A DNA stretch of 64,000 nt from Ascaphus truei. Lineage: Eukaryota > Chordata > Amphibia > Anura > Ascaphidae. The stretch's first letter is position 1. The number at the start of each line of letters is the position of its first letter. The translations under genes and the position numbers were made by a program. The stretch lies in the NCBI GenBank assembly GCA_036426205.1, contig CM071586.1, positions 10,803,241-10,867,240 on the forward strand, read 5' to 3'. This document shows, in pieces, positions 1 to 9,399 of this stretch. The notes under the pieces were generated by a model. The model searched no databases. It worked only from the letters and a program-made list of their open reading frames with translations, and was not told the DNA's origin.

Positions 1-540
1 CTCATTCATGTTTGGTGGAAAATCACAGTGCTTGCTCCCCCTGGTGGAATCTGAAGGAGGGGCACTTTCTACACGGGAGTGGGTCTGACTCTGCACTGAC
101 TCACTCGCATTGCAGGGGCGGGGCTTAGGGTTTCCCGCCAGTCCCGGACAGGGCTCTGCAATACTTTCCTTCTGTGCCTCGCACGCGGCACCACGTGCCT
201 TCTGCCGACTTGGAGAAAGTTGCCATGGCGCTGGGTCAGCATAGACTAAAGGGCAGCCCTCAGGAGGGCAGCCAGGTATAAACACTGTGGATGGTGCCTC
301 TGCCAGGCATATATCTTCATCGAATGACACTGTAATAACCAGCGCTCCCCACGTGGACGGGGAGCCTAGACCTACATCCATCGTAAAGGCGTTATGCCAC
401 CCGGGGATTCTATACATATGCTCATAGAGCTCCCGCAGTGGAACAGTGTGGGGAAAGCCTTCTACAGCCACCACACGGCGGGGATTTTGGTCCTTCCTCA
501 AGGCCCAGGCGATGACCTCATGTCCGGATATTACAGGCAT
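1..540 (-). CDS. Ty3/gypsy gag, PNMA-like N-terminal part (partial)
   Basis: An open minus-strand frame of about 180 codons starts at the ATG at 540-538 and runs off the left edge without a stop. Residues 1-20 read MPVISGHEVIAWALRKDQNP. This is followed by RRVVAVEGFP and a hydrophobic WGALVITVSF strand near residue 65. The order (short helix, V-V-V-x-G-F-P strand, acidic helix, W-G-A-L-V-I strand) resembles the RRM-like N-terminus of PNMA proteins and of the gypsy gag proteins from which PNMA genes derive. That family link is my inference; no zinc knuckle lies in view. After residue 90 the frame becomes rich in P, C, E and S. The ATG lies 67 nt downstream of a recognisable primer site and LTR, which supports a retrotransposon gag rather than a cellular PNMA gene. 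Confidence 0.5.
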   Translation of the reverse strand, partial: MPVISGHEVIAWALRKDQNPRRVVAVEGFPHTVPLRELYEHMYRIPGWHNAFTMDVGLGSPSTWGALVITVSFDEDICLAEAPSTVFIPGCPPEGCPLVYADPAPWQLSPSRQKARGAACEAQKESIAEPCPGLAGNPKPRPCNASESVQSQTHSRVESAPPSDSTRGSKHCDFPPNMNE

Positions 541-606
541 GGTGAACACAAAAATAGGAATGGAACAATTGGAAAAAAAAAACACAGGGCACCCCAGGTC
601 TAAGTC

Positions 607-623
607 TCTCAGCAGCGCCTCCA
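607..623 (-). promoter_or_regulatory. Primer binding site, tRNA-Thr-like
   Basis: Two bases after the LTR end, the minus strand reads TGGAGGCGCTGCTGAGA. Its complement ends GCGCCTCCA, which resembles the 3' end plus CCA of vertebrate tRNA-Thr (about 14 of 17 positions by memory). Primer identity is inferred; the position between LTR and gag is seen directly. Confidence 0.5.
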
Positions 624-625
624 AA

Positions 626-1258
626 TGTAACGGGTATATCCCCACCCCCCCAATCGCAGATTCTACTGTGTGGGTGCAGGAACATATATTGTTACTCGGT
701 GTGGTGCATACCTGTTGGCTCACAGGAGGGCTGAGCTTCCGCCACGGGGAAACCTGGGGCAATTACACTAGGGATAATACTTACAATAACGAATGATGCA
801 GCGCCTCCACCTGCGATGGCTCCCACCAGAGGGGGAGTGGTTCCTCGCAGGACAATCTCAATAAACACATACACAGTGATTATACTAACTAAGGACTTTA
901 CTGACATGTAATACCATACACATGCATAACATAACCTGTGTCCCTCTATAGAGGAGACACCTACTGCGTCACGCAGGACGCTTCCCCAACACTAAGTGAG
1001 CCCACCCAGTGTCCAGAGAAACCCCACCCAATGTCCCGCACTCTTGCAGAGAGTCAATGGGTGACTGCGCAGTCACAGTTTAATCTAAGGACCCGGTGGT
1101 GCGTCACCTATGTCTGTTGATAATCCCCTACTACCATCAAGCGGGAGACTCAGGAGTTCTGTTGCCTACAGGTGCACCATCACACACACGTAATGGGAGT
1201 TGGTTATCAAGAGTACCCGGGCCAATGTGAGATTGGGGGGGGGGATAAACCCGTTACA
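626..1258 (-). mobile_element. 5' LTR of minus-strand gypsy element
   Basis: The segment begins (minus strand) TGTAACGGGTTTATCC and ends GGATATACCCGTTACA, so its ends form an inverted repeat of about 28-30 bp including a C/G run. TG...CA ends plus the adjacent primer site and gag make it an LTR of 633 bp. Such long inverted ends are unusual for an LTR and could also mark a TIR element. A palindrome GTGACTGCGCAGTCAC sits at 1061-1076. The 3' part of the element is outside the window. Confidence 0.6.
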
Positions 1259-1572
1259 TATCTTTGCCCAGTGCCTACAGGACTGTTTTTGAGGCCTGAG
1301 ACCAGCACTGGCTTGGACACTGCAGTTTCTCCCTGTTACAGCAACACCTCTGTAACTCTCTGCAGGCTCTGTCTGCTAGGGTTTCCCTCCCACCTTTTTA
1401 TACACTTAAAACATACATTGCAACACTCAGGGCCAGGAGCTGCCTACCTGCCCAGGCCCTGATTGGTGGGTTGAACTACAGCATAACATTTGCAACAATT
1501 CTATGCAAACCTATTAACCCCTGGTGCTGGAACCAAGCAAAGACATACATGCAAAGACATAAAGACATAAAG
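1259..1572. other. Unassigned flank with promoter-like boxes
   Basis: No coding frame is convincing. On the minus strand there is a CCAATCAG box near 1460 and TATAAAAAGG at 1402-1393, spaced like an LTR or pol II promoter, so this could be upstream repeat or older LTR sequence. Confidence 0.3.
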
Positions 1573-1679
1573 ACATACATACATACATACATACATACAT
1601 ACATACATACATACATACATACATACATACATACATACATACATACATACATACATACATACATACATACATACATACA
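1573..1679. repeat. (ACAT)n microsatellite
   Basis: About 27 uninterrupted copies of ACAT. Long open frames across it on both strands are trivial consequences of the tetranucleotide repeat and are not genes. Confidence 0.97.
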
Positions 1680-1980
1680 GCTAGCCGCACTCTCTCGGCG
1701 TGCCGCGCGTCATCGACGCGCGGTCACGCGTCATCGGGTGCCTGCGCCCCCTGCACGCGCGTCCAGGGCTCCCCGAGGGAGCCCTGGTGTCCCGCGATGT
1801 GGGGGACGGCGGCAGGGGGTTCCGGGGGACTCGGCGGACCCGGCGAGCGGAGGGAGAAAGCCCCGATCGGAGGGCGCTCCTCCGCGGCTTCGGCGCGTGC
1901 CAGGCACATCCCGGCGCGCGCCTGGTTACTGCTGCGGCCGAGACCGGGCAAATGCTCAAATAAACTCGGCCGCAGCAGTA
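1680..1980. other. GC-rich CpG-dense segment ending in a hairpin
   Basis: A strongly GC- and CpG-rich block between AT-rich flanks. It includes an inverted repeat around 1764-1789 (ccagggctcc / ggagccctgg) and ends in a perfect 16-bp stem, 1927-1942 with 1965-1980 (TACTGCTGCGGCCGAG and its complement), with a 22-nt loop. Several overlapping open frames are GC artefacts. It could be the end of a mobile element; no family recognised. Confidence 0.6.
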
Positions 1981-2037
1981 CATACACACACAGGGACCAT
2001 TTAATGCCTTAAGTCATAAATTGCATACTCCTCAGTT

Positions 2038-2843
2038 TGAGGATTCAGGGGTCACGGTGGTCGCAGCATGACCCCCCCCTCACCTCTTTTTGCTCCCACT
2101 ACTGTGGTGCTCCTTCCTCGCCGCTCCTGCATGGCCCCTGTGGTTGGGGGGCTTCCCGGTCGACTCCGGCGGGCAGACGCTGCACCACGGGCAGCTGGTG
2201 CTCAGGCGGCTGCCATTGCCTCTGCGCGCACGCCTCCCCTCGTTACGGCACGCGCGCCGGACCAAGATAATTTATTCACTGCTCTTGCAGTGAAGCATCG
2301 CCCTCCGCCCACGCGCCAGCTACAACTTAACCCCAAAGCTTTCCACCTGGCTGCCTATCATAGGAACCAATCCAGGACAGCTCCTCGTGCTCCTCCAGGC
2401 CTGCCTCCGCTTCCTATTGGTCAGCCGCAGTATATAGTACCTGTCTTACCTCTTTCACATTGCTCGACATAGTATCTCTTTGTGGATGTCTATTCTGGCT
2501 CTCTCTTGTCTTCGCTTATTCAGGTTACGACTCGGCTTGGCGGACTACACTCTCTGGCTCTCGACCCCGGCTCCCTATTGACTACGTGGCTTCTCACGTC
2601 CCTTGATCTCAGCTCGGACCCGACCTTCCGGATCTCTCCTATTCCTGACCTTGGCTAACGGCAACTACTACGTCTCTACTTTTACCGGTACCGGCAAGTA
2701 TTGCTACAGCTATTTCTACCTGGCCAGGCAACACCAAAACACCACACTCCGGACACGCTCCTTCTGCTGCGGGTGCGTGCACATATACGTCCCCACCTCA
2801 GTATAAGGGACGGGTCTGGTCTGCGGGCAGCACCGGTGTAACA
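2038..2843 (+). mobile_element. 5' LTR of element A
   Basis: It begins TGAGGATTCAGGG and ends CACCGGTGTAACA. The same sequence with scattered differences recurs at 10906-11706. It holds an inverted CCAAT box (ATTGG, about 2416-2420), a TATA box at 2431, and the presumed transcript start about 30 nt later. An open frame covers most of U3 and stops at 2472. Confidence 0.9.
2431..2471 (+). promoter_or_regulatory. LTR promoter and presumed RNA 5' end of element A
   Basis: TATATAGTA starts at 2431. GCTCGACATA at 2462-2471 begins 31 nt downstream, the distance expected for a transcript start. This decamer is the exact reverse complement of 2845-2854 just after the LTR. The 3' LTR copy has one substitution (GCTCAACATA). 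Confidence 0.65.
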
Positions 2844-2844
2844 T

Positions 2845-2854
2845 TATGTCGAGC
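2845..2854 (+). promoter_or_regulatory. Putative self-priming site of element A
   Basis: Directly after the LTR comes TTATGTCGAGC, with no match to a tRNA 3' end. TATGTCGAGC pairs perfectly with GCTCGACATA at the presumed RNA 5' end. The gag start codon (2846-2848) lies inside it. Self-priming with the RNA 5' end is known for Tf1 and proposed for sushi elements; its use here is inferred. Confidence 0.65.
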
Positions 2855-3752
2855 CCACAAGACTCAGACCAGACTGATCTGGGCTCTATGATGACGGCTT
2901 TGTATCAACAAATACATGCCTTAACTGATCAGATGGCTTTCCTCACTCAACAGGTAGAAGATCTTTCTTTTCAGGCACCACCTGTGTCCACACCGCCAGC
3001 GCAGGCAGAACTGGTGTCCACCGCGGCACCAGGCCCAAGATTCCGGCACCAAAGCCGTACATGGGGGACCCGCACGCCTGTCGTGGATTTCTCAATCAAT
3101 GCGAGATCCAGTTTGAGATTGCCCCGCAGCAGTATTCCACTAGTCGTAAGAAAGTGGCGTACGTTTACAGCCTACTCACGGGAAATGCACTGGCATGGGC
3201 CTCCCCGATTTGGAACTATGTCCCGAAATCACCCGTGATTACACTGCCCTTAGACGAGACTTTCGACAGGTCTTCAATACCCCCGCATGCCAAGAAACTG
3301 CCTCTGACTTTTTGCTTCAGCTTTCACAGGGACGTCGGTCCGTGGCCCAGTACGCCTTGGAGTTCAGGACCATAGCAGCTGAGACACGATTAGACCAGAA
3401 GGCCTAAGTCTCAGTCTTCTGGCAACGCCTAACGGATTCAGTGAAGGACGAACTCGCCTCACAACCCAGGCCAGGACTTCTGGAGGAACTCATCTCCCAG
3501 GCCATTCGAGTAGAGCGACGTCTTCAGGTACGTCGAGCTGAGCGCCAACACCCCTGATTTATGCCTTTCCATGCCCCTTTTCCCAGGTTCTCTTCAACCA
3601 CGGGGCCTGTCGTCTCCCCGCTGCTTGCTCTGGTGCCAATGCAACTCGGAGTCCAGCATCCCCGGGCCGGTGGGTTATGCTACTACTGCGGATCTTCATA
3701 CCATCTGGTCTGTGATTGTCCACTATGTCCGGGAAACGACCAAGCCCAGTGA
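2846..3752 (+). pseudogene. gag of element A (sushi/PEG10-like), frameshifted
   Basis: The start MSSPQDSDQTDLGSMMTA is followed by a Q-rich coiled-coil-like helix. After a frameshift near 3060 comes MGDPHACRGFLNQC, the conserved start of the sushi capsid. After another near 3230 comes the capsid region ending EFRTIAAETRLDQKA and an in-frame TAA at 3405. More capsid and a basic linker follow, then a CCHC zinc knuckle (C-YY-C-GSSY-H-LVCD-C, about 3679-3720). The terminal TGA is at 3750-3752. Capsid and nucleocapsid would package the element RNA in cytoplasmic particles. Damage of at least two frameshifts plus stops makes this copy non-functional. Compare the uninterrupted gag of element C. Confidence 0.85.
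3731..3737 (+). promoter_or_regulatory. -1 ribosomal frameshift site GGGAAAC
   Basis: GGGAAAC lies in the correct phase (G GGA AAC) of the gag frame, 19 bases before the gag stop codon. The overlapping -1 frame continues into protease. The heptamer is the same as in the sushi-derived gene PEG10. Confidence 0.7.
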
Positions 3753-4827
3753 GTACGAAGGGGCTCTCCCTGGGTGCTAACTCTCCTTGTACCCTTTCCA
3801 AAAAGGAACTTCCCAAAAAGTTGACAATTCCCATCTCACTCTCTGGTCCTACCTTCCGCACCTCCACAGAGGCATTTATCGATTCCGGCGCGGGAGGAAA
3901 TTTCGTGGACCAGACATTCTCTGAACAGAACCAGATTCCACTCATTAGGAAGAAATCTCCTGTTGCCTTTGTAGGGATCGACGGCTGTCCGCTAACCCCG
4001 GCATACATCTCCTTGGAGACCTGCCCCCTCACCCTTTCTTCTCATTCCCACAAGAAGACCCTGGCCTTTGTTGTAATCCATGCTCCTAGAACTCCGGTCA
4101 CCTTTGGCTTACCTTGGTTTCAGAAGCACAATCCGTACATCAATTGGACATCTCAAGATCCCATTGTGTGGAAGTCAAGGTCAGAGGAGTCTTCCCCACC
4201 AGCTGTACTTCCGCCTCAACTGCTGGCTAATACATCCAACCATAAGGGAGATTTACCCGCCCCATACGCAGATTTTCTGGATGTCTTCAGCAAGACTCAA
4301 TCCGAGCTACTACCCCCTCACAGATCATACGATTGTCCGATAGACTAGGTACCTGGATACACATTGCTCAAATTCAAATCCTACCCCCTCTCTCTGCCTG
4401 GGACAGAAGCCATGAACGAATATATTCGCGAGAACTTGAAACGGGGCTTTATACGGCATTCCAATTCGCCCACGGGGGCTGGATTCTTTTTCATTAAGAA
4501 TAAAGACGGTACTCTCAGATCGTGTATAAACAAACGGGGTCTGAACCGCATTACGGTGAAGAACCTTTACCCACTCGCACTCATCTCTGAACTCTTCGAT
4601 AGACTTCAAGGTGCTAACCTGTTTACCAAGCTAGACCTTCGCGGGGCATATAATCTCATTCGCATCCGGGAGGATGAAGAATTGAAGACCGCCTTCAACA
4701 CCCGTAGCGGCCACTACGAATATCTCGTGATGCCCTTCGGCTTATACAACGCTCCAGCGGTCTTTCAGGACTTTATCAATTACATTTTTTGGGATGTCCT
4801 TAACCGTTTTGTAATTGTTTATCTGGA
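3738..4827 (+). pseudogene. pol of element A: protease and 5' half of RT
   Basis: After the frameshift site the -1 frame encodes an aspartic protease with FIDSGAGGNF (near 3876) and the IXXGLPW-like strand FGLPWFQKHNP. It then runs to the linker before RT, where an in-frame TAG at 4346 interrupts it. RT resumes with [20 protein letters not shown], the palm motif [14 protein letters not shown] (first catalytic Asp) and [13 protein letters not shown]. It breaks at VYLD of the catalytic YLDD box, where element B begins. The enzyme would have copied genomic RNA; this copy cannot. Residue pattern and the chromodomain remnant at 10812 place it in the sushi class. Confidence 0.88.
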
Positions 4828-5335
4828 TGTGACAGTGTGAAGTCAACCCCTATCAATTATGCCTGGGAGACATATGTCTGAGTGCTTCATCCAGCACTCA
4901 TAAGGGTTAACTCAGGTGGAAGCTAGGTAAATCAGGATGTAAGCTGACACCTGAGAGCCAGCAAGGTAGAAAAAGGATCTTGTTGCTGGCAGTAGCTGCC
5001 CTGCCTTAGAGAGGAGCACACTGCTACGTGAGCTCTTAGCCAGAGGGATTTCAACAAAGACTACTTCAACCAAAGTAAGGATTGTTCATTTGTTTTACTG
5101 ACTGCTTAAAGTACCCTTATGGTTTGGTTCTGCTTTAGCCAGCAAGCCTGCTAGATAGGCCTGCTGTCTTAGTCAGTTTTTCTCCCAATGTGGAGCAGGA
5201 TTTATTTGTTTAAAGGGACAGTGTACCCGCCTGTGATGTTGCTGTGGAGAAATAAAGCCACTGAATGATTTCATTTATCCTGAAACTATACGTGTGAACT
5301 GTTCCCTGACCTCGGCTACAGGCCGTCCTGCCACA
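4828..5335 (+). mobile_element. LTR of element B
   Basis: The left boundary is TGTGACAG, a start shared with the LTR of element D near 28324. The right boundary is ...CCACA, two bases before the primer site. AATAAA is at about 5251. No second copy is present in the window. Confidence 0.65.
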
Positions 5336-5337
5336 GC

Positions 5338-5354
5338 TGGTGTCAGAAGTGGGA
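5338..5354 (+). promoter_or_regulatory. Primer binding site, tRNA-Leu type
   Basis: TGGTGTCAGAAGTGGGA is complementary to a 3' end reading TCCCACTTCTGACACCA, which matches the tRNA-Leu(CAG) acceptor end plus CCA. Element D carries the same first 11 bases. Confidence 0.7.
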
Positions 5355-5396
5355 TGTCTGACAGCCCCTGTATCTGAAGGGCCACACAGAAAAAAA

Positions 5397-6148
5397 ATGG
5401 AGAATTTTTTTTCTCAGTTCCTTGAGCAACAGCTCCAGCTAGCAGAGAAATAAGCTGAGCAACAGGCCCAGCAAATAGAATGGCAGGCCAAGCAAGCAGA
5501 ACATCAAGCCCAGCAAGCTGAGTGACAAGCCCAGCAAGCTGAGCGACAGGCCCAGCAAGATGAGCAACAGGCCCGGCGGGTGGAAAAGCTACTCCAACTG
5601 CTAGTTGAAGGCAGACCAGCGATTCCAAATAACCCACCGGTGATGCTGCCTAAAATGAAGCCAACCGAAGACCCGGAGGCATTTCTCCTCACTTTTGAAA
5701 GGGTAGCCACGGCCCACGGCTGGACAGTTGATCGCTGGGTAACGACTCTGGCTCCACTTCTTATAGGAGAAGCTCAGGCAGCCTACCAGGCTCTTCCAGC
5801 AGACGAGGCCATGGACTATCAGCGACTAAAGGCTGCTATTCTGGATCGCCTAGGCCTCACTCCAGAGACCTACCAACAGCGGTTCCGGACAGTCAAATAT
5901 GCAAACAAAGACAGACCCCGAGTCGTAGCCCACCGCTTTGTAGACTTATGTACCAGGTGGATACAACCGGAGAAGCATACCAAGGCAGAGATCCTTGAAC
6001 AGTTTGTGCTCGAGCAGTTCATACAGATACTGCCCCCCTCCTCCTGCTCCTGGGTAAAAACACACGCTGCATTTTCCCTGGATTCAGCGGTCCGCTTGGT
6101 GGAAAACTTCCTTGGCGACGACACCCAACAGGATAGCTGGGAACGGTC
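5397..6148 (+). pseudogene. gag of element B with SCAN-like capsid, first part
   Basis: The frame starts MENFFSQFLEQQLQLAEK and passes through a Q/A/E-rich repeat (QAQQAE-type, period about 7 residues) that would form a coiled coil. The repeat holds in-frame TAA and TGA codons near 5451 and 5522. From 5655 comes EDPEAFLLTFERVATAHGW, then LAPLLIGEAQAAYQALP, DYQRLKAAILDRLGLTPET and CTRWIQPEKHTKAEILEQF. This helical order is that of the SCAN domain, which is derived from Gmr1-like capsids. Reading continues into the 12-bp target duplication of the Penelope insertion at 6137-6148 and resumes after 8473. Confidence 0.82.
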
Positions 6149-7398
6149 AGAAATGTGGTACCGCTATGGGCACGAGGTTTGCTCCTAGTTATGCCAACTT
6201 ATTTATGGACAGTTGGGAGGAGGAGTTCATCTGGAACAACTGTCCCCTAGGAGCAAACCTGGTGCTCTGGCGGCGCTACATTGATGATGTGATCTTTATT
6301 TGGTCAGGCACTCAGGATTCCTTAAATGATTTTTGCACATATTTAAATCAAAATCACCTTAATCTTAAGTTCACTTGTAGTTTTAGTACTGAACACATTG
6401 ATTTTTTGGACCTTCACATATATGTCAAAGATGATATATTGCACACTAAGACCTTCTTTAAGCCTGTACAGGCAAATAACTATATACGCGCGGATAGTCA
6501 CCATAATCCGCAGTGGCTGCGAAATATCCCAAAGGGACAACTGGTACGTCTTAAACGTAACTGTTCCGAAGACGAGATTTTTAAGAAACAAGCAGAAGAT
6601 TTAAAACAAAAATTCATTAATAGAAAATATCAAGAGTTTGAATTAAATGAGGCTTTTGATCAGGTTAATGAGATCAATAGGGACACTTTACTTCAGTACG
6701 ATGCTAAAAAGAAGGAAACATTAAATAGATGTCACAATCAGGTAGCGTTCATCACTCAATACAATGAGATGGCGCCAAAAATTAAACAAATTATAAATAA
6801 ATATTGGCCTATTTTATTACAAGATGAAGTATTGGCAGATATCCTTCCAAAAAAAGCTAATATTATATTTTCAAAGGCTAATAACTTGAAATCCAAACTA
6901 GCTCCCAGTTGTCCGGTGAACCAAAAAAAACAGAAACTAGGAGGGAGTCTAAAAGGTTTCTTCACCTGTGCAAAGTGCGTAGCATGCTCTTTTAGTAAAA
7001 ATTCTAAACAATTTACATCTAACGTCACCAATAGGAGTTACCCTATACATAATTTCATTAACTGCCACTCCATATATGTTATATATTTATTGCAATGCCC
7101 TTGTGGCTTACAATATGTGGGCAGAACAGGGAGAACGTTCCAGAGACGTGTCTATGAGCATATCTACAACATTAAGAGGGGCTTAGTGACACATAGTGTC
7201 TCGCATCACTTTTCTCTGTACCATGATAAAAATCCCAAGGGTCTTATCTGTCAGGCAATTGAGCAGGTTGATGTTAATCCCAGAGGGGGGAGTAGACTCC
7301 AGCAGGCCAGTATACGTGAAGCTTACTGGATATATGAACTAAAAACTCTCTCCCCGAAAGGAATGAATATCGACTTTGAACTCAAAGCATTTTTATAA
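6149..7398 (+). CDS. Penelope RT (C-terminal part) plus GIY-YIG endonuclease
   Basis: About 415 codons without a stop, reading through from B's gag codons. RT motifs: GTAMGTRFAPSYANLFM, then the catalytic box RYIDDVIFIW. A thumb/linker with basic coiled-coil segments follows. Next is a Cys-rich spot CAKCVACSF, then a GIY-YIG endonuclease with IYVIYLLQCPCGLQYVGRTG and RVYEHIYNIK. The C-terminus ESKL-equivalent region EAYWIYELKTLSPKGMN ends in FELKAFL, the usual Penelope end. The enzyme nicks DNA and primes reverse transcription at the nick. The N-terminal RT region is missing, so activity is unlikely, although the remaining frame is intact, which suggests a fairly recent insertion. An ATG at 6112 belongs to B, not to this element. 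Confidence 0.9.
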
Positions 7399-7681
7399 TC
7401 ATCTTTTTTAAGTCATTAATTCATTGCTCTGCCTCTGTACATTTGTAATCATTTTAATGCATTTTCAATGTTCTTTTAAATGTTTTTAATGTTTTTTCCT
7501 AATTTTTTTGTTATCCCATTTAATGTTTTATGTTTGTTCTGTATGTTGATTAGCATAGGCCGTTCTTTATGTGCTGCCGTTTATCAGCCCTACATGGGGT
7601 TAATACTAACTATCCAATTAACCAATAAGAACTTTGGACTGATGGTATATATACCATAGAGACTAAAAGGCAAGCACATCC

Positions 7682-7716
7682 CTTGAAGAAGTACGCGCAT
7701 GCGTACGAAACGCGTC
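7682..7716 (+). ncRNA. Hammerhead-like motif in Penelope 3' region
   Basis: CTTGAAGAA, then a perfect hairpin (GTACGC / GCGTAC with loop GCAT), then GAAACGCGTC. The order matches the hammerhead core (CUGANGA, stem II, GAAA, very short stem III, GUC), and small hammerhead variants are known from Penelope elements. The first core segment is imperfect (one extra base), so activity is doubtful. Confidence 0.45.
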
Positions 7717-8473
7717 GGGAAGTTTCGAGTTTTTAGAGTGTTTCCAGGTCGTGGTGAAGTCTGCAGTCCCAAAGGGAGAAATCTGCAATCGTCAAAGTGC
7801 TACAACCGATTTGCGGCGGTATCGCGGTTGCTGAGGAGGACTGAAGTCCTGTGAGCCTGTGGTGGGACTACAGCGGAGGAGACGTCACGTCCGCCCAGAG
7901 GCCCCATCATCTGAGTCATCTGTCTTCCATCCCGGTCACGTGTGGACGCCAGGCAAAGTGCTCCGGTCACCATCTTGAGAGCCAAGCTGCATGCATCCAG
8001 TTCGTTGCCTTAACCTTTCCAGCATCTTGTGAGTAGGGTTGTAATTTTACCCCTCCGGATGCGGTTTATGCACCTTCCACACCATAATAAATTTGCTTTT
8101 TATTAATATTTAGGCCGTGCTAGTGTTTTACGTTTGTATGTCTTGTATGTCTCGTATTGTCAGTACCTGTTCACCCCCCCAGTGTTGATTTACTGCACCA
8201 TTATCTGTTTTTCTTTTCGTTTCTCTTTTTCCACATATCCTGTTGAGGTGAGAATCATCATATTTCATCATCCCAAGGACTGCATTTGGACTGTCACACT
8301 TTCATTGGTTTGGTATTTAACCTTTTTTTGGCGCCGGTCATCCCCTTTTTTTTCGTTCTGTCACTCTGACTGGTTGTACCCCCGGTCATTTACCTGGCTG
8401 CCTATACACTTTGTCATTTCATTTGATATAATATTAGCACTGTTTTGCACCTATCTTTTTTCTGGGAACGGTC

Positions 8474-8720
8474 CGTGCAAACACCAGTTGCTTCCGGTGA
8501 TGCTAGAGGCAGGAGAGAAGACAATTAAGGGGTCTTCAACCCGCCAGCTCGGGAGATTCAGTCAACCCGATCGGAAGACCCTTTCCCATCTCGGAGGGTT
8601 CCTGGTACAAACTCCCGCAGAGACGCCCGTCCCGGGTCCGAGGCCATTGGATCACTCAAGGGAGGCCGCCACCCACAGTATTCCCAGAGAGAATGGTGTA
8701 TGTGGGGTGTTTAACCAAAA
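8474..8720 (+). pseudogene. gag of element B, part after the Penelope insertion
   Basis: The gag frame continues ERSVQTPVASGDARGRRED and then meets TAA near 8530. An R/P-rich region follows, as expected between capsid and nucleocapsid, but I see no convincing zinc knuckle. The frame is lost by about 8720. Confidence 0.5.
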
Positions 8721-9380
8721 ATGGCGCTCATATACATTTACAACAGACAGTGATATAATCAATAAAATAGTGATAAAGTGATACTTAAACAAACACAATG
8801 GTTGATTGCAGCTGTGACCTGGTGTAGGATTTCTTTCTCAATCCTCGTTTGAAGAAGTGGCAAGTGGATCATCAGGAAGCGCATACCATGTGGGAACACA
8901 TAAAAAATGCTTATGGTGCAATATTGTGCAAACAATGTTGAAAGAAATTGTCTAGCCCAAAAATGTGTACACAGAATACTCACAAACGTGAGGTAGGATA
9001 CAGACACATAAAGGTATCTTTACGAACTGGTGTCAGTCTGTCAAGTGTGTTGTTGCCAGAGGAGTGTGGTTCTCAGCTGACCTTAGGGTAGGAAAACACT
9101 GGACATAGCGTAGACTGTATGACAATTTAATAAATGAAGTAGTTATATTCCAATCTACTCACATGGTGCAAGATAAAAAACAGCATTTTAGATCTCAATG
9201 ATCTCTGCAAATTTCGCTCTGTGCTGCCACCGGATGGAATCTCTCTCTCGGATCTTTCTCCTTCTCTGCTGTGCGTGTCACGGGTGCGTGTCAGCGACCG
9301 GAAGTGACGTCATCAGCATCCGAGGCTTCCGGTGGGTAGAGACAGCTGTAAACAGAGACGTGCAGAAAAAGAGGACTGGT
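8721..9380. other. Unassigned insertion between gag and integrase of B
   Basis: AT-rich first, then CpG-containing (ccggaagtgacgtcatc, about 9298-9314). Neither gag nor pol of B can be followed here, so it is probably another insertion or a rearranged filler. It is somewhat similar in style to the noncoding Penelope-type segment at 32200-32840. No duplication or TIR was recognised. Confidence 0.35.
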
Positions 9381-9399
9381 TAAGAAAGGCTGGGACTCT

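Larger units (their letters stand above)
6149..8461 (+). mobile_element. Penelope-like element, 5'-truncated
   Basis: The insertion is flanked by a 12-bp direct duplication CTGGGAACGGTC (6137-6148 and 8462-8473), and the gag codons of B continue across it. The element starts inside the RT domain and includes the rest of the ORF plus a 1.06-kb 3' region with a hammerhead-like motif. The 5' truncation is typical for target-primed retroelements. Confidence 0.85.

Noticed and set aside
1471..2012. Open frames of 66-177 codons across the (ACAT)n tract and the GC-rich block on both strands
   Set aside because: They consist of tetranucleotide-encoded repeats and GC-rich random coding; several overlap in different frames and none has a domain.
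2068..2472. A separate U3-encoded gene in the 5' LTR of element A
   Set aside because: No recognisable protein. It is the LTR copy of the frame that continues pol at the 3' end, so it is reported as a possible pol extension only.
6112..6148. ATG at 6112 as start of the Penelope protein
   Set aside because: It lies in another frame of element B's gag, upstream of the 12-bp target duplication; the Penelope sequence begins at 6149 and is truncated.
8853..8890. Another hammerhead-like motif (TTTGAAGAAGTGG...)
   Set aside because: The following sequence does not form a stem closed by GAAA, so the layout fails.
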